Source: an uncultured Acetatifactor sp.
GTDB taxonomy: Bacteria; Bacillota; Clostridia; Lachnospirales; Lachnospiraceae
DNA: 64,000 bases
Assembly: GCA_910579755.1 (NCBI GenBank)
Contig: CAJTVB010000015.1
Coordinates: 266 to 64,265 of the forward strand
Direction: 5' to 3'
A program made the translations under genes and the position numbers. Each line of letters starts with the position of its first letter. Within the stretch, counting starts at the first letter, position 1. Positions 42,751-52,711 of this stretch are shown piece after piece. Under the pieces are notes generated by a model. The model searched no databases and had not been told where the DNA came from. It saw only the letters and a list, made by a program, of their open reading frames with translations.

Positions 42751-42779
42751 AGTATAAGCACATTGCATCAGGATGTCAA
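42751..42779 (-). promoter_or_regulatory. Promoter of the leader peptide / ABC operon
   Basis: On the minus strand, TTGACA (42774-42779), a 17-nt spacer, and TATACT (42751-42756). It lies just after the lacZ stop. No other promoter is seen between here and the first ABC gene. Confidence 0.85.
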
Positions 42780-42805
42780 CTGTTTTCTGAAAAACGTTTC
42801 GATAT

Positions 42806-45800
42806 TTATATTCCCTTAAACCGAAAGGTAAACTCCAGCTTTCCCTTTGACGGAAGCAGGTATTCCTCATGAACCCGGGCCCCCCAGCTGTCGTCTCCGC
42901 CCACGCCCATCTGCGCCAAAGCCGCCCGCACCACAGTATAATGCACCTGGGGCAGTTCATAGGCATGAGCCGCATTCTCTATCTCATGAGGTGTCCAGGG
43001 CAGAGCGGAAAAGCTCATTCCCTTTCCGGCAAACAGCATACCTCTGCCGCAGTTATCTGTCACCTTAGCGTACCGCACCTGCGTCTTGTTGCCGCATTCC
43101 TGAGGTACCATATACCGGGCCATATTATCCGCCACCTTATTAGAATACAGTCCCAGCTTTGCCCCCTGCTGCCTGTCGGCATAGGTTTCCTCCGGGCCGT
43201 TGCCGTACCATTCCACATTTTCCAGATCCGCATCAAGCTTAAACAGCATGCCGAACTCAGGCATATCCCCCAGGCCCTCAACGGAATCATAGGTCATGGT
43301 GGTCTCGATGGTGCCGTCCCCGTAAACACGGTAACGGATATGACAGTGGGCTGCAGGGGTGGTGGGCAGCTTCCATTTAAAGCAGATCACCGCACAGCCG
43401 TCCTCCTCCGTCACCGACAGATCCTCCCTGGCAATGTCAAAAATCCCTCCGTACATACTGGCCAGCTTCCACTGTCCATAGCGCTGCATCATCCGATTGC
43501 CGCAGTCATTGTCTATGGGAGCGCGCCAGAAATTAGGTCTGGGAGCGGTCTTCAACAGCTCCCTGCCCCCATAACGGTAGGACACCAGACAACCGCTCCT
43601 ATAAGAAAACAGCGCCTCGAATTCTTCACCCCGTACTCCCAGATTTTGACTGCCCCGAATGACCTGAAGGGGGCCCTTTTGGGCAAGGGGTCTGTCGGCA
43701 ATGATCCCGTCCGTTCTGGTAAAGATTCCCTGACCGAAAGCGACCTCATGGCCGGCCCCGGCCCAGGCCGTATCCTGCTTCAGCCTAAAAGAAGCTGTCA
43801 CGGTATACTCCCCTGCCTCTCCCGGCACGCTCACAGGAAGGGGATACTCCTCCTCGGCTCCGGGAGCCGCTGCCGTGGGAAGCAGTCTTTCCTCCAGAAG
43901 TCTTCCCTCCTTTTCCAGCCGGACAAAGCAGTCAAACTCTCCGGTATCTGCAAACAAATTCTTATTTTTGATCAGTACACTTTTTTCTCCCACCTGCGCA
44001 GAAATGTTCTGATAATTATACCGAACCTCCTGCATCTTGGGCGAAGGCGTTCTGTCACCGCCATAAACGATGCCGTTTCCGCTGAAATTGCCGTCATTTG
44101 GCCTGTCATCAAAATCTCCGCCGTAGGCCTGGAATTCCCTTCCGTAGCGATCCTTTTTATAGATGGACTGATCCACATAATCCCAGATGAAGCCTCCCTG
44201 GTACAGGGGCTCTCTGTCTGTCAGATCCGTGTATTTGTGCATGGCTCCGCAGGAGTTTCCCATGGCATGGGTGTACTCACAGCAGATATAAGGCTTTTGG
44301 GGATGCTCCCGAAGCCACTCTTCGATATAGGGCACAGGAGTATACATCCGGCTTTCGATATCGCTGGTGTCCGGGTACCTCCTATCATTGCAGATGCCCT
44401 CGTAATGCACCACACGCCCCGGATCCTGGCTTCGGAAAAACTGGGACATATCGTATATATTTTTTCCTCCGAAGGCCTCGTTGCCGCAGGACCAGATCAG
44501 AACCGCCGGATGATTTTTATCCCGCTGATACATGGAATCGGCCCGGTCCAGCATCATGGCATTCCATTCCGGCTTATTGCCGGGCACCACGCTGTCTATA
44601 TCCGCCTTCCCCCACACCACCGGATCCCAGGAGCCGTGAGATTCCAGGTTACACTCGTCTATCATGTAAAGTCCCAGCCTGTCGCAGAGCTCATAGATTC
44701 TGGAATCGTCAGGATAATGGCAGGTGCGGATGGCATTGATATTATGCTGTTTCATGGTCACCAGATCCTGCCACAGCTCCGCCTCGCTGACCACGCGGCC
44801 TGTGCGGGAGCTGAATTCATGTCTGTTGACTCCCTTGAACACGATCCGCTTTCCGTTGAGCTTCATCAGGTGATCTGCTATCTCAAACCGTCTGAAGCCC
44901 ACCTGCTGGGGAATCACCTCCAAAAGCTTCCCCTGTTCATCCCAAACCTGAATCAGCAGCTTATACAGCTGCGGCTTTTCCGCACTCCAAAGAAGAGGAT
45001 TTTCCACGGTGAACGCCATATGTACTCTTTCCCCGTCCTGCGTCGTCACAGCCTCGCTCCGGGCGATCACCCTGCTGGCCGTTATCTGTCCGGGATTGCT
45101 CCGGAAAGCCTGGTCATATCGGTAATTTCTATCCTCCCATATCAGATCGGCGCTTATCTTTCCGTTTCCGGCGGTCTCCAAATCCACCGTCAGCTCCGCC
45201 TGATCGAAGGTATCGTTTAACAGCGTCATAACCTTCAGATCCCACACATGAACCTCCGGAACCGTATAAAGATACACATCCCGGTAAATACCGGAGAACC
45301 GGAAAAAGTCCTGATCCTCGCACCAGCTGCTGGAGCTCCACTTAAACACCTGCACCGCAAGCTTATTCTCTCCATCCTTTAAAAAGGCAGTCAGTTCAAA
45401 CTCCGCAGGGGTAAAGCTGTCCTCGCTGTATCCCACATAATGGCCGTTACACCACAGCGCCAATGCGCTCTCCGCCCCCTGAAAGGAAATATACACCGGT
45501 CTTCCCTTCATATTTTCAGGTACGTTAAAATACTTCACATAGCTGGCTGTGGGATTGAACCGCTCCGGAATCCGGCCCGGCGCAATTTCCTCCCTGCCGT
45601 CCCAGGGATAATCGATATTCGCATACTGGGGCGCATCATACCCCTCCATCTGAATATGGGCCGGCACCCGGATATCCGCCCAGCCCCTGCAGTCATAGCC
45701 TTCCGCCTCAAAGCCTGCGATGGCGCTGGAATAGTTTGGCGCATAAGCAAATTTCCACAATCCGTTCAGGCTGTGGCGCAAGCTGGTGCAGCCCCGGCTT

Positions 45801-45904
45801 TCCTCATCCATTCCGGCATAGCACACATGATCCGAGTGGGCCTTAAGCCGGTTTTCCCGGAAAAACTCCGGATCCTTCACCTTGTTATAATCAAATCCGC
45901 TCAT
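42806..45904 (-). CDS. lacZ: Beta-galactosidase, glycoside hydrolase family 2
   Basis: Hydrolyses beta-galactosides such as lactose. The 1032-residue protein has the GH2 sugar-binding, immunoglobulin-like and TIM-barrel domains plus the large C-terminal Bgal_small_N-type domain typical of the LacZ group. The acid/base E476 is in WSCGNEAFGG and the nucleophile E543 is in CCEYTHAMGNS. There is no signal peptide. The start at 45904 overlaps the previous stop by 4 nt (ATGA) with AAGGAG upstream; a longer ORF extends into the neighbour gene. It is the last gene after pepD and the AI-2E-type gene. Confidence 0.96.
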   Translation of the reverse strand: MSGFDYNKVKDPEFFRENRLKAHSDHVCYAGMDEESRGCTSLRHSLNGLWKFAYAPNYSSAIAGFEAEGYDCRGWADIRVPAHIQMEGYDAPQYANIDYPWDGREEIAPGRIPERFNPTASYVKYFNVPENMKGRPVYISFQGAESALALWCNGHYVGYSEDSFTPAEFELTAFLKDGENKLAVQVFKWSSSSWCEDQDFFRFSGIYRDVYLYTVPEVHVWDLKVMTLLNDTFDQAELTVDLETAGNGKISADLIWEDRNYRYDQAFRSNPGQITASRVIARSEAVTTQDGERVHMAFTVENPLLWSAEKPQLYKLLIQVWDEQGKLLEVIPQQVGFRRFEIADHLMKLNGKRIVFKGVNRHEFSSRTGRVVSEAELWQDLVTMKQHNINAIRTCHYPDDSRIYELCDRLGLYMIDECNLESHGSWDPVVWGKADIDSVVPGNKPEWNAMMLDRADSMYQRDKNHPAVLIWSCGNEAFGGKNIYDMSQFFRSQDPGRVVHYEGICNDRRYPDTSDIESRMYTPVPYIEEWLREHPQKPYICCEYTHAMGNSCGAMHKYTDLTDREPLYQGGFIWDYVDQSIYKKDRYGREFQAYGGDFDDRPNDGNFSGNGIVYGGDRTPSPKMQEVRYNYQNISAQVGEKSVLIKNKNLFADTGEFDCFVRLEKEGRLLEERLLPTAAAPGAEEEYPLPVSVPGEAGEYTVTASFRLKQDTAWAGAGHEVAFGQGIFTRTDGIIADRPLAQKGPLQVIRGSQNLGVRGEEFEALFSYRSGCLVSYRYGGRELLKTAPRPNFWRAPIDNDCGNRMMQRYGQWKLASMYGGIFDIAREDLSVTEEDGCAVICFKWKLPTTPAAHCHIRYRVYGDGTIETTMTYDSVEGLGDMPEFGMLFKLDADLENVEWYGNGPEETYADRQQGAKLGLYSNKVADNMARYMVPQECGNKTQVRYAKVTDNCGRGMLFAGKGMSFSALPWTPHEIENAAHAYELPQVHYTVVRAALAQMGVGGDDSWGARVHEEYLLPSKGKLEFTFRFKGI

Positions 45905-47193
45905 TTCTTCTTTTCTCCTTCTCGTCTTTTTTGATTTCTCCCGGATGTCTCCTGCCTTCGTGCCCCGGACTGAACCGGCGGCTTTTCTCCCTTTTGCAGG
46001 CTCTCGTTCTGTATGCTTCTGCTGATCTGTCCCCCGGAAGACAATCCCGCCCTGCAACTCTTTTGGGCGTTTCTCTTATTCACGCTCTCCCGGAACAGGG
46101 CATAGAAGGTGGAAAACAGCGGGATGAAAAACAGCATTCCCCCTATGCCGAACAGGCTGCCGCCCAGGGAAACTGCCATCAGCACCCAGATGGACGGCAA
46201 GCCCACGGAATTTCCCATGACTCTGGGATAAACCAGATTGCCTTCCAGCTGCTGCAAAATCAAAAACAGGATCACAAACCATAATGCCTGCACGGGATTA
46301 TCCATCAATATCATAAAGGCGCCCACAAAGCACCCGATAAAAGCGCCCACAATAGGGATCAGGGCCGTAAAGGCGATAAGCACTCCGATCATCAGCGCAT
46401 AGGGCATACGGAAAATGCTCATGGACACCACAAACATGAATCCCAGAATCACCGCTTCCAGACACTGGCCCGTGATAAAGGAGCTGAAATTTTTGTACAG
46501 CATGGAGCAGACCTCCAGAATCCGTGTGCCTGCCTGTTCCGGCAGATACGCCCGGATGATCCTTCTTCCCTGGTCTTCCAGCTTCTCCTTCTGAGCCAGA
46601 ATATACAAAGCAAAGGTAAAGGCAATAACCCCGTTGACGATGCCGCCTATAATGCCGCTGGCAACACTGACCGTGGAAGTCAGCACATCCCCCGCCCCGT
46701 TTTTCAGGAAATCCACCACACTCTCCGTCAACATGTTCCAGTCAATCTCCAGCGTTTCCAGCTCCGCCACCTTTTCTGCCAGCTGAGGATAATTTTGGGT
46801 CAGCTTCTCCAATTCCGCTACCACCTTATCCAAAAATCCGGGAATCTTTTTTCCCACTTCTCCTGCCGTGGCCGTCACCTGGGGCACCACCGTCCCCACC
46901 ACCAGACTGATCACCAGCACTACGGATACCAGAGACAGAACGATGCACAGCGGCCTCTTCACCTTGGCCGCCGCCCGCCCCCGCCATCTCTTCAACAGCT
47001 TTTCTTCAAACAGCTTCAGCGGCAGATTCAGCACGAAAGCCACCACTCCGCCGCTGACGAAGGGGCCCGCAATACCGAAAACAAAGCCGATCCCCCAAAA
47101 CACCCTGTCGCTGTAGATCAGCCCCAGCACCAAAAGAGCCGCCAGCAGCAGCAGGCTCGTAAGCTGTTTCATTTTTCCCTTACTGAACTCCAT
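45901..47193 (-). CDS. AI-2E family transporter
   Basis: A 430-residue membrane protein with about eight helices of the AI-2E/PerM family, whose members export small molecules or exchange ions; substrates are often unknown. FIGCFVGAFMILMDNPVQAL and VMGNSVGLPSIWVLMAVSLG are family-like segments. The C-terminus is a basic, Arg/Lys/Gln-rich tail that overlaps the lacZ start by 4 nt. AGGAGA precedes the ATG. It sits 49 nt after pepD. Confidence 0.88.
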   Translation of the reverse strand: MEFSKGKMKQLTSLLLLAALLVLGLIYSDRVFWGIGFVFGIAGPFVSGGVVAFVLNLPLKLFEEKLLKRWRGRAAAKVKRPLCIVLSLVSVVLVISLVVGTVVPQVTATAGEVGKKIPGFLDKVVAELEKLTQNYPQLAEKVAELETLEIDWNMLTESVVDFLKNGAGDVLTSTVSVASGIIGGIVNGVIAFTFALYILAQKEKLEDQGRRIIRAYLPEQAGTRILEVCSMLYKNFSSFITGQCLEAVILGFMFVVSMSIFRMPYALMIGVLIAFTALIPIVGAFIGCFVGAFMILMDNPVQALWFVILFLILQQLEGNLVYPRVMGNSVGLPSIWVLMAVSLGGSLFGIGGMLFFIPLFSTFYALFRESVNKRNAQKSCRAGLSSGGQISRSIQNESLQKGEKPPVQSGARRQETSGRNQKRREGEKKK

Positions 47194-47242
47194 AACAAAT
47201 CTCCTCTGCCGTCCCGGGCCGCCCCTTTGGACGGCTCCATCC

Positions 47243-48736
47243 TCACCCGGCGTCCTTTTCCTCCAGAAGTTTTACCAAATACTCCCAGACCCTGCGGGTG
47301 GAGGAAATGCTCAAAGTCTCCTCCGTGGTGTGAATCGCATTCATCTGGGGGCCTATGGACACACAGTCCAGATCCTGGATCTTGCTTCCCAAAATACCGC
47401 ATTCCAGCCCTGCATGAATGGCCTCCACCCTGGGGTCACTGCCGTACATTTCCCGATAAACAGCTGCCATTTTGTCTCTCAGCGGAGAATTCCTGCGGTA
47501 TTTCCAGCCCGGATAGTCTCCGGAAACCGCAATTTCCCCTCCGGCCAGCTCCGCCAGAGCGCCAAGCCGGCCTATCAGGGCATGTTTGGCGCTTTCCATA
47601 CTGCTTCGCACGGAAAATTCCGCCAGAAGACTTCCCTCTTTATATTCCAGAATCCCCAGATTCAAGGAAGTTTCCACCAGCCCCGGAATATCCGCGCTCA
47701 TGGCCTGGACGCCCCCGGGAAGCGCACACAGGAATGCCGCTGCCCTCCGGGTATTCTCTGACGAAGTGCAGGCATACTCTCCCTGTCCGCAGACCTCCGC
47801 CCGAATAAAGACGCCGGGATCCTTTACGGAAAGCTCCGCCGCCACGGCGGCCTCCACTTTCCGAACCGTCTCCCTGAATACCTCGCCGGCGCTCTCTCCG
47901 GATCCCTTTTCCGGACCGTCGGAAGCCTGGCCCCCGCCAATCACCAGCACCGCCCGGGTCTGCCTGGGAATGGCATTGTCCGCCAATCCTCCGGACACCT
48001 CACAGATCCCCAGGGGAAGCTGTCTGGTCAATTCCTCCAGAAGTCTGCCGAAAATAGCGTTGGAATTTCCCCGTTCTTTATGGATCTCCCCGCCGGAATG
48101 GCCTCCCTGCAGGCCTCCCACCGTCACCGTCACTGCCGTGCCGCTTCTCCTTCCGCTCTCTAAGGGAAGGGTACATTTGACCCTTGCGCCTCCTGCGCAG
48201 CTGGTGAGAAAAATTCCTTCCTCCTCGGAATCCAGATTAATCATGCGGTTTCCCGTAAGCATGGACAGGTCGATGGCTCTGGCCCCGTCCATTCCCACCT
48301 CTTCATCTACAGTGATGACCACCTCCAGCTTCGGATGGCGGATAGTGGAAGAATCCAGCAACGCCAACGCATAAGCCAGGGCAATCCCGTCGTCTCCTCC
48401 CAGGCTGGTGCCCTCCGCATAAATCTCATCGCCTCTTACGGCAGCCTTCAGGCCCTCGGTCTTCATATCTATGTCACAGTCCGGCTTCTTCACCGCCACC
48501 ATGTCCATATGTCCCTGCAGGATCACCGCCGGCTCCTTCTCATAGCCCGGTGTGGCTTCCTTTACGATAATTACGTTTTTCATTTCATCCTGCACATAAA
48601 AAAGCCCTCTGCTGCGGGCAAATTCTGCCAGGTAATCGCTGATCTGCCCTACGTTTCCCGATCCGTGGGGAATCCTTGTAATCTCTTCAAAATAACCGAA
48701 AACACTTCTTGGTTCCAAATTTGATAAAACTCCCAT
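47243..48736 (-). CDS. pepD: Beta-Ala-His (aminoacyl-histidine) dipeptidase, M20 family
   Basis: Cytosolic dipeptidase that cleaves Xaa-His dipeptides. The 497-residue protein has the M20 metal ligands in LQGHMDMVAVK, SLGGDDGIALAYA, and DEEVGMDGA (catalytic Glu pair), with a final His in HAGLECGIL-like context and an internal lid domain. AGGAGGA precedes the ATG. It is the first gene of the pepD-AI-2E-lacZ run. Confidence 0.93.
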   Translation of the reverse strand: MGVLSNLEPRSVFGYFEEITRIPHGSGNVGQISDYLAEFARSRGLFYVQDEMKNVIIVKEATPGYEKEPAVILQGHMDMVAVKKPDCDIDMKTEGLKAAVRGDEIYAEGTSLGGDDGIALAYALALLDSSTIRHPKLEVVITVDEEVGMDGARAIDLSMLTGNRMINLDSEEEGIFLTSCAGGARVKCTLPLESGRRSGTAVTVTVGGLQGGHSGGEIHKERGNSNAIFGRLLEELTRQLPLGICEVSGGLADNAIPRQTRAVLVIGGGQASDGPEKGSGESAGEVFRETVRKVEAAVAAELSVKDPGVFIRAEVCGQGEYACTSSENTRRAAAFLCALPGGVQAMSADIPGLVETSLNLGILEYKEGSLLAEFSVRSSMESAKHALIGRLGALAELAGGEIAVSGDYPGWKYRRNSPLRDKMAAVYREMYGSDPRVEAIHAGLECGILGSKIQDLDCVSIGPQMNAIHTTEETLSISSTRRVWEYLVKLLEEKDAG

Positions 48737-48787
48737 GTAGTCCTCCTATATTCGGCCTGCACCGGGCGGCAGGCTCAGTCTGCCTCT

Positions 48788-48816
48788 ATTCTACCCTTTT
48801 TCTTCCAAACTGTACA
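48788..48816 (-). promoter_or_regulatory. pepD-AI-2E-lacZ promoter
   Basis: On the minus strand, TGTACA (48811-48816), a 17-nt spacer, and TAGAAT (48788-48793). A small GCCTGC/GCAGGC hairpin follows in the leader. Confidence 0.55.
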
Positions 48817-48833
48817 TGATTTTCAGAAAAAAT

Positions 48834-50417
48834 TTACAATAGCGGAGCGATTACCTTCATCAGCCGCCCCGTAAGCTTTACACTCCATTTTTCCCTGCGG
48901 ACCGTCTCCATGTCCACCTGCCTGCATTTGGCTTTGGTTTCCTGAAAATCCGCCTCGATCCCAGGGATACAATCTGTGCCGTACATATAAGTGGCACATT
49001 CAAAATGATGGTAGAGACTGCGGTAATCCAGATTGATGGTTCCCACCACTGCCTCTCTGTGGTCGCTGACAAACACCTTGGCATGGACAAATCCCGGCGT
49101 ATATTCATATATTTTGATACCTGATGCCAAAAGAGACGCATAGTGGGTCTTGGCCAGCGCATAGGGAATTTTTTTATCCGGAATTCCCGGCAGAATCAGT
49201 TCAACCTCCACGCCCCTCTCCGACGCGAATTTCAGGGCGGTCTCCATCTCTCCGTCCAAAATCAGATAGGGTGTCATAATATGCACATATTCCAATGACC
49301 GGTTCAGGATATCCATGTATACCTTCTCTCCCACCTTGTCATTATCCAGAGGACAGTCGCCGTAAGGAATCACATAGCCCTTTGCGTTTTCCGCCGGAAA
49401 AGAAGGAAACGAAAGAAATCGGGCATACTCCTGTTCTCTCTCGTCGATGCCCCACATCTGCAGAAACATCAGCGTAAAGCTTTTCACCGCTTCGCCCTTC
49501 AGCATGACGGCCGTATCCTTCCAGTGGCCGAATCTGGACTTTTGGTTAATATACTCATCCGAAAGGTTTACGCCTCCGTTAAAGGCAGTGTGTCCGTCGA
49601 TCACCAGAATCTTTCTGTGATCCCGATAGTTATAATGGGTGGAAACAAAGGGCGTCACGGGAGAAAACACTTTGCACCGGATTCCCAGCTTTCTCAGACG
49701 TCTGGGATAATCCCTGGGAAGCAGCGCAAATTCACAGGATCCGTCATACATCAGACGGACATCCACCCCCTGGGCCGCCTTTTTCGCCAAAATCTCCAAA
49801 ACCCTGCCCCACATAGCCCCCTCATTCACAATAAAATATTCCATAAAAATAAAATGCCTGGCCGCCTCCAGCTGCTTCAGCATCTCCTGGAATTTGTCCT
49901 CTCCCAGAGGAAAATATGTGACAGAGGTTTTTTCATATACCGGATGAGCGCCGCTGCGGCGCATATAACGGGACAGCGCCGCAGCACCTCCGTTTTCTGC
50001 CGAAAGCCTCTCCAATACCCCCTTCTCCTGAGGAATGTCCTCCTTGGAGCTTGTAACGATCTGATCGATCCGCTTCTTCAAAACCCTGTGCCCGATGTCG
50101 CTGCGGGTATATAAAAACAGAACCACCCCAAGCACCGGCAGAAGCATGATCACGATCAGCCAGGTAATCTTCGCCGTGGGATCCATTTGACTGTTTAAAA
50201 TACAGACTACTATCACCACGGCAAGCAATACGACAACGCTCAAAATATGAGGCAGAAACTCCTTAAACCGTTGAAAAATTCCTATCAGGAAAAAAATCTG
50301 TGCTGCCAGCAAAAGCAGAACCAGCCCGAATCGGCTGAACACAGCGTGGACAATACCCTTTTGCCCTTTTCTCAGCAAAATGATCCCTTTACCTTCTTGA
50401 CTTTCTTTGTATTCCAT
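48834..50417 (-). CDS. cls: Cardiolipin synthase
   Basis: Phospholipase-D superfamily enzyme that joins two phosphatidylglycerols. The 527-residue protein has an N-terminal segment with two transmembrane helices (FGLVLLLLAAQIFFLIGIF, ILSVVVLLAVVIVVCIL) and two catalytic HKD motifs: DHRKILVIDG, and VHAKVFVSDHREAVVGTINLD split as VHAKVFVSD and GTINLD. It lies 29 nt after the PNPOx-like gene in the same direction. Confidence 0.94.
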   Translation of the reverse strand: MEYKESQEGKGIILLRKGQKGIVHAVFSRFGLVLLLLAAQIFFLIGIFQRFKEFLPHILSVVVLLAVVIVVCILNSQMDPTAKITWLIVIMLLPVLGVVLFLYTRSDIGHRVLKKRIDQIVTSSKEDIPQEKGVLERLSAENGGAAALSRYMRRSGAHPVYEKTSVTYFPLGEDKFQEMLKQLEAARHFIFMEYFIVNEGAMWGRVLEILAKKAAQGVDVRLMYDGSCEFALLPRDYPRRLRKLGIRCKVFSPVTPFVSTHYNYRDHRKILVIDGHTAFNGGVNLSDEYINQKSRFGHWKDTAVMLKGEAVKSFTLMFLQMWGIDEREQEYARFLSFPSFPAENAKGYVIPYGDCPLDNDKVGEKVYMDILNRSLEYVHIMTPYLILDGEMETALKFASERGVEVELILPGIPDKKIPYALAKTHYASLLASGIKIYEYTPGFVHAKVFVSDHREAVVGTINLDYRSLYHHFECATYMYGTDCIPGIEADFQETKAKCRQVDMETVRREKWSVKLTGRLMKVIAPLL

Positions 50418-50446
50418 AGCCGCAGACCTTCCTCCTTTGCGTCAGC

Positions 50447-50917
50447 TCAGACATGGCTTTTGCAGCTCCACTCCTCCACCTCCAGCTTTATAACGGCGGT
50501 GCGCTTTACCATCTCTTCCGCAAAATCCTGCCTTTCTCCGCCGCCGTAATGAGTCAGAATGCACTGCAGCCCCAAAAGCTTTTCGGCAGAATCCTCCACA
50601 AGCGTCACCCTGCCCTTTCCTATGATACTCTGGTATCGGAAGGTATATCCGCAGGCCGATGTGTGCTCCACCAGTTCATGAGCTGTGTCCATCTCAAACC
50701 CCGCCCGGGGCAATGCGTTCAAGCGTTCCATCTTTTTTCCGGCTTCAGCCCCATGAAAAAACAGCGTAATCTTTCCCGCCGTCTCCTTCCATCCGAAATT
50801 CAGCGGAACAATATACACACTGTCTCCATCTCCCAGCCCCAGCCTGCAGCAATCACACCGCTCCATGATTTCCAGCATTTGGCCCAGCTGCGTAACCTCT
50901 CTCTCCGCTCTTCTCAT
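50447..50917 (-). CDS. Pyridoxamine 5'-phosphate oxidase-like flavin-binding protein
   Basis: A 156-residue split-barrel protein of the PNPOx/NimA type. It shows YIVPLNFGW, ITLFFHGAEAGKKM and RYQSIIGKGRV, which resemble the FMN-binding core of 5-nitroimidazole reductase-like proteins. It probably binds a flavin or related cofactor; the substrate is unknown. The start at 50917 has AGGA at good spacing. It may be co-transcribed with cls. Confidence 0.88.
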   Translation of the reverse strand: MRRAEREVTQLGQMLEIMERCDCCRLGLGDGDSVYIVPLNFGWKETAGKITLFFHGAEAGKKMERLNALPRAGFEMDTAHELVEHTSACGYTFRYQSIIGKGRVTLVEDSAEKLLGLQCILTHYGGGERQDFAEEMVKRTAVIKLEVEEWSCKSHV

Positions 50918-51004
50918 ATGTCGTTCCTGTTTTCCTCTCCATTTTGTCACTCAAGCTTCTCTTCCTCCCAAAGACTGTCATACTTTTCTCTTTTTTCCCT
51001 GATC

Positions 51005-51613
51005 TTATTTTGTCACCACTCCCAGCGCCGCCAGCTCCTCCAGGGCCTGCTGTCTGGCGGTAAAATGTATTCCGTAAAAGCCCAATGCCCTGGCTGCCTC
51101 CACATTTGCCAGGGTATCATCCAAGAACACACACTCCTGTGCCTTAAGCCCGTACCGGGACAGAAGCAGCTGATAGATGGCGGGATCCGGCTTTACCACC
51201 TTATCCTGATATGACAATATTCCTCCATCGGTATAGGGGATAAAATCCAGCGCATCCGCGCAATCCATATGGGCCTTGTAGGAAAAATTGGATAAATAAT
51301 AAACTCTGTAGCCTGCGGCCTTCAGCTCCTGAATCCAGGGAATGGCATAATCCAGTTTTGCCACGATTCCTGTCACATTGTCATACGCGGTATGCAGCTC
51401 CCTCTCAATCTCCGGGTCTATCCGCACAAACTCTTCCATCAGTTTATCGCCGTCCCACTCTCCTCTGTCAAACTCCTGCCAAAAAGGGCTTAAGATGGAT
51501 GCCTTTGCGATCCGTTTAATCATGTTCTGGTCAAAGCCTTTGTTTTCCAGAAACTCCTTCCAGCAAAAATCCGCCAGCACATTACCTATGTCAAATACAA
51601 TATTTTTTATCAT
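51005..51613 (-). CDS. HAD-family hydrolase (YihX-like)
   Basis: A 202-residue haloacid-dehalogenase-type phosphatase. The nucleophile motif is FDIGNVL (Asp with the second motif residue replaced by Gly, as in the YihX branch), motif II is YLSNFS, motif III K is in VVKPDP, and motif IV is FLDDT. Substrates of this branch are sugar phosphates such as glucose-1-phosphate, but none can be assigned here. The start at 51613 has AAAGGAA upstream. Confidence 0.9.
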   Translation of the reverse strand: MIKNIVFDIGNVLADFCWKEFLENKGFDQNMIKRIAKASILSPFWQEFDRGEWDGDKLMEEFVRIDPEIERELHTAYDNVTGIVAKLDYAIPWIQELKAAGYRVYYLSNFSYKAHMDCADALDFIPYTDGGILSYQDKVVKPDPAIYQLLLSRYGLKAQECVFLDDTLANVEAARALGFYGIHFTARQQALEELAALGVVTK

Positions 51614-51724
51614 GCCACAATTCCTTTCCGCCTTTGCAGGGCAGGCAGTCCCTTTTTCATTCTCTTCTGTGCAGGAATGCAATTTTTCGGTACATTTATT
51701 TTCTGATCTTTTCCGGGCAGGCGC

Positions 51725-52609
51725 TTACTTTTCCATAATTTCCAGCAGTCTTCCCGCCGCCGTGGAAAGAGGCATTTTCTCGCTCCTCACCACGCAAAAG
51801 CTTCTCTTGGGGATAATCTTGTTAAAACGCAGCTCGAACAGTTTTCCCGATTCCAGATATTCCGCGGCAAAGTCCCTGACCACACAGCCCACACCCAGAT
51901 TTCTCAGAGAAAACTGCACGATCATGTCGCTGGTGGACAGCTCGAATTCCGGCTGTAATACCACTCCGTTCCCTGCCAGAAAATCGTCCATATATCTTCG
52001 GCTGCTGGTATTCTTCTCCAGAAAAATCATGGGCAGGTTCTCTAATTCCTGGATATCCAGCATCCTGTTTTTATAGGAAATAAATTTTCTCCCTGCCACA
52101 AATACGTCCTCGATCCGACGTACATTAACCGCATTCAGTTCCTCCGGTTTGTCAAAGGGCGTGCTGACCACGCCGAAATCGATACGGCCCTCCCGAAGCA
52201 GTCCCAGAGTCTCGGGTGTGGGAGCGTTGGAGACCATCACCTTGATCTGGGGATATTGCTCATGAAATTTTTCAAGAAAAGGAAGCAGATAAAACTGGAG
52301 TGTCATGTCGCTGGCTCCGATCCGCACCTCCCCAAGCTCCAGGTTCTGCATCTGCCTCACCTTTTCCACACCCTGTTCTATCTGCTCATATCCTTTTTCC
52401 ACATAGGAGTACAGCACCTGTCCCTCCGCCGTGAGCTGTACTCCCCGGGCCGCCCTGTAAAACAGTTCCACCCCCAGGCTTCTCTCCAGCTGCCGGATAG
52501 ACTGACTCACCGCCGGCTGGGACAGGGAAAGCTCCGCGGCGGCTCCTGTGACGCTTCCGTACCTTGCCGTATAGTAAAACGCCTTAAAATATTCCAGGCT
52601 GGCAATCAT
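51725..52609 (-). CDS. LysR-family transcriptional regulator
   Basis: A 294-residue regulator with an N-terminal winged helix (YTARYGSVTGAAAELSLSQP, AVSQSIRQLE) and a C-terminal periplasmic-binding-like effector domain. The start at 52609 is preferred over an upstream in-frame ATG that adds an arginine-rich extension. It lies 102 nt downstream of purA and 111 nt before the HAD gene, both in the same direction. The target is unknown. Confidence 0.92.
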   Translation of the reverse strand: MIASLEYFKAFYYTARYGSVTGAAAELSLSQPAVSQSIRQLERSLGVELFYRAARGVQLTAEGQVLYSYVEKGYEQIEQGVEKVRQMQNLELGEVRIGASDMTLQFYLLPFLEKFHEQYPQIKVMVSNAPTPETLGLLREGRIDFGVVSTPFDKPEELNAVNVRRIEDVFVAGRKFISYKNRMLDIQELENLPMIFLEKNTSSRRYMDDFLAGNGVVLQPEFELSTSDMIVQFSLRNLGVGCVVRDFAAEYLESGKLFELRFNKIIPKRSFCVVRSEKMPLSTAAGRLLEIMEK

Positions 52610-52711
52610 TCCTGCCCATCCCCCTGTCCTGTCTGCGGCCCGGCATACCTTGTTTCCTGCCGGAAACCGCCTTCCCGCCAAAACTCTAAGCGGCCTTCCC
52701 GGATTCCTTCC

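Noticed and set aside
42869..45220. 783-codon plus-strand ORF antisense to lacZ
   Set aside because: It is the shadow of lacZ; no recognisable domain and no ribosome site.
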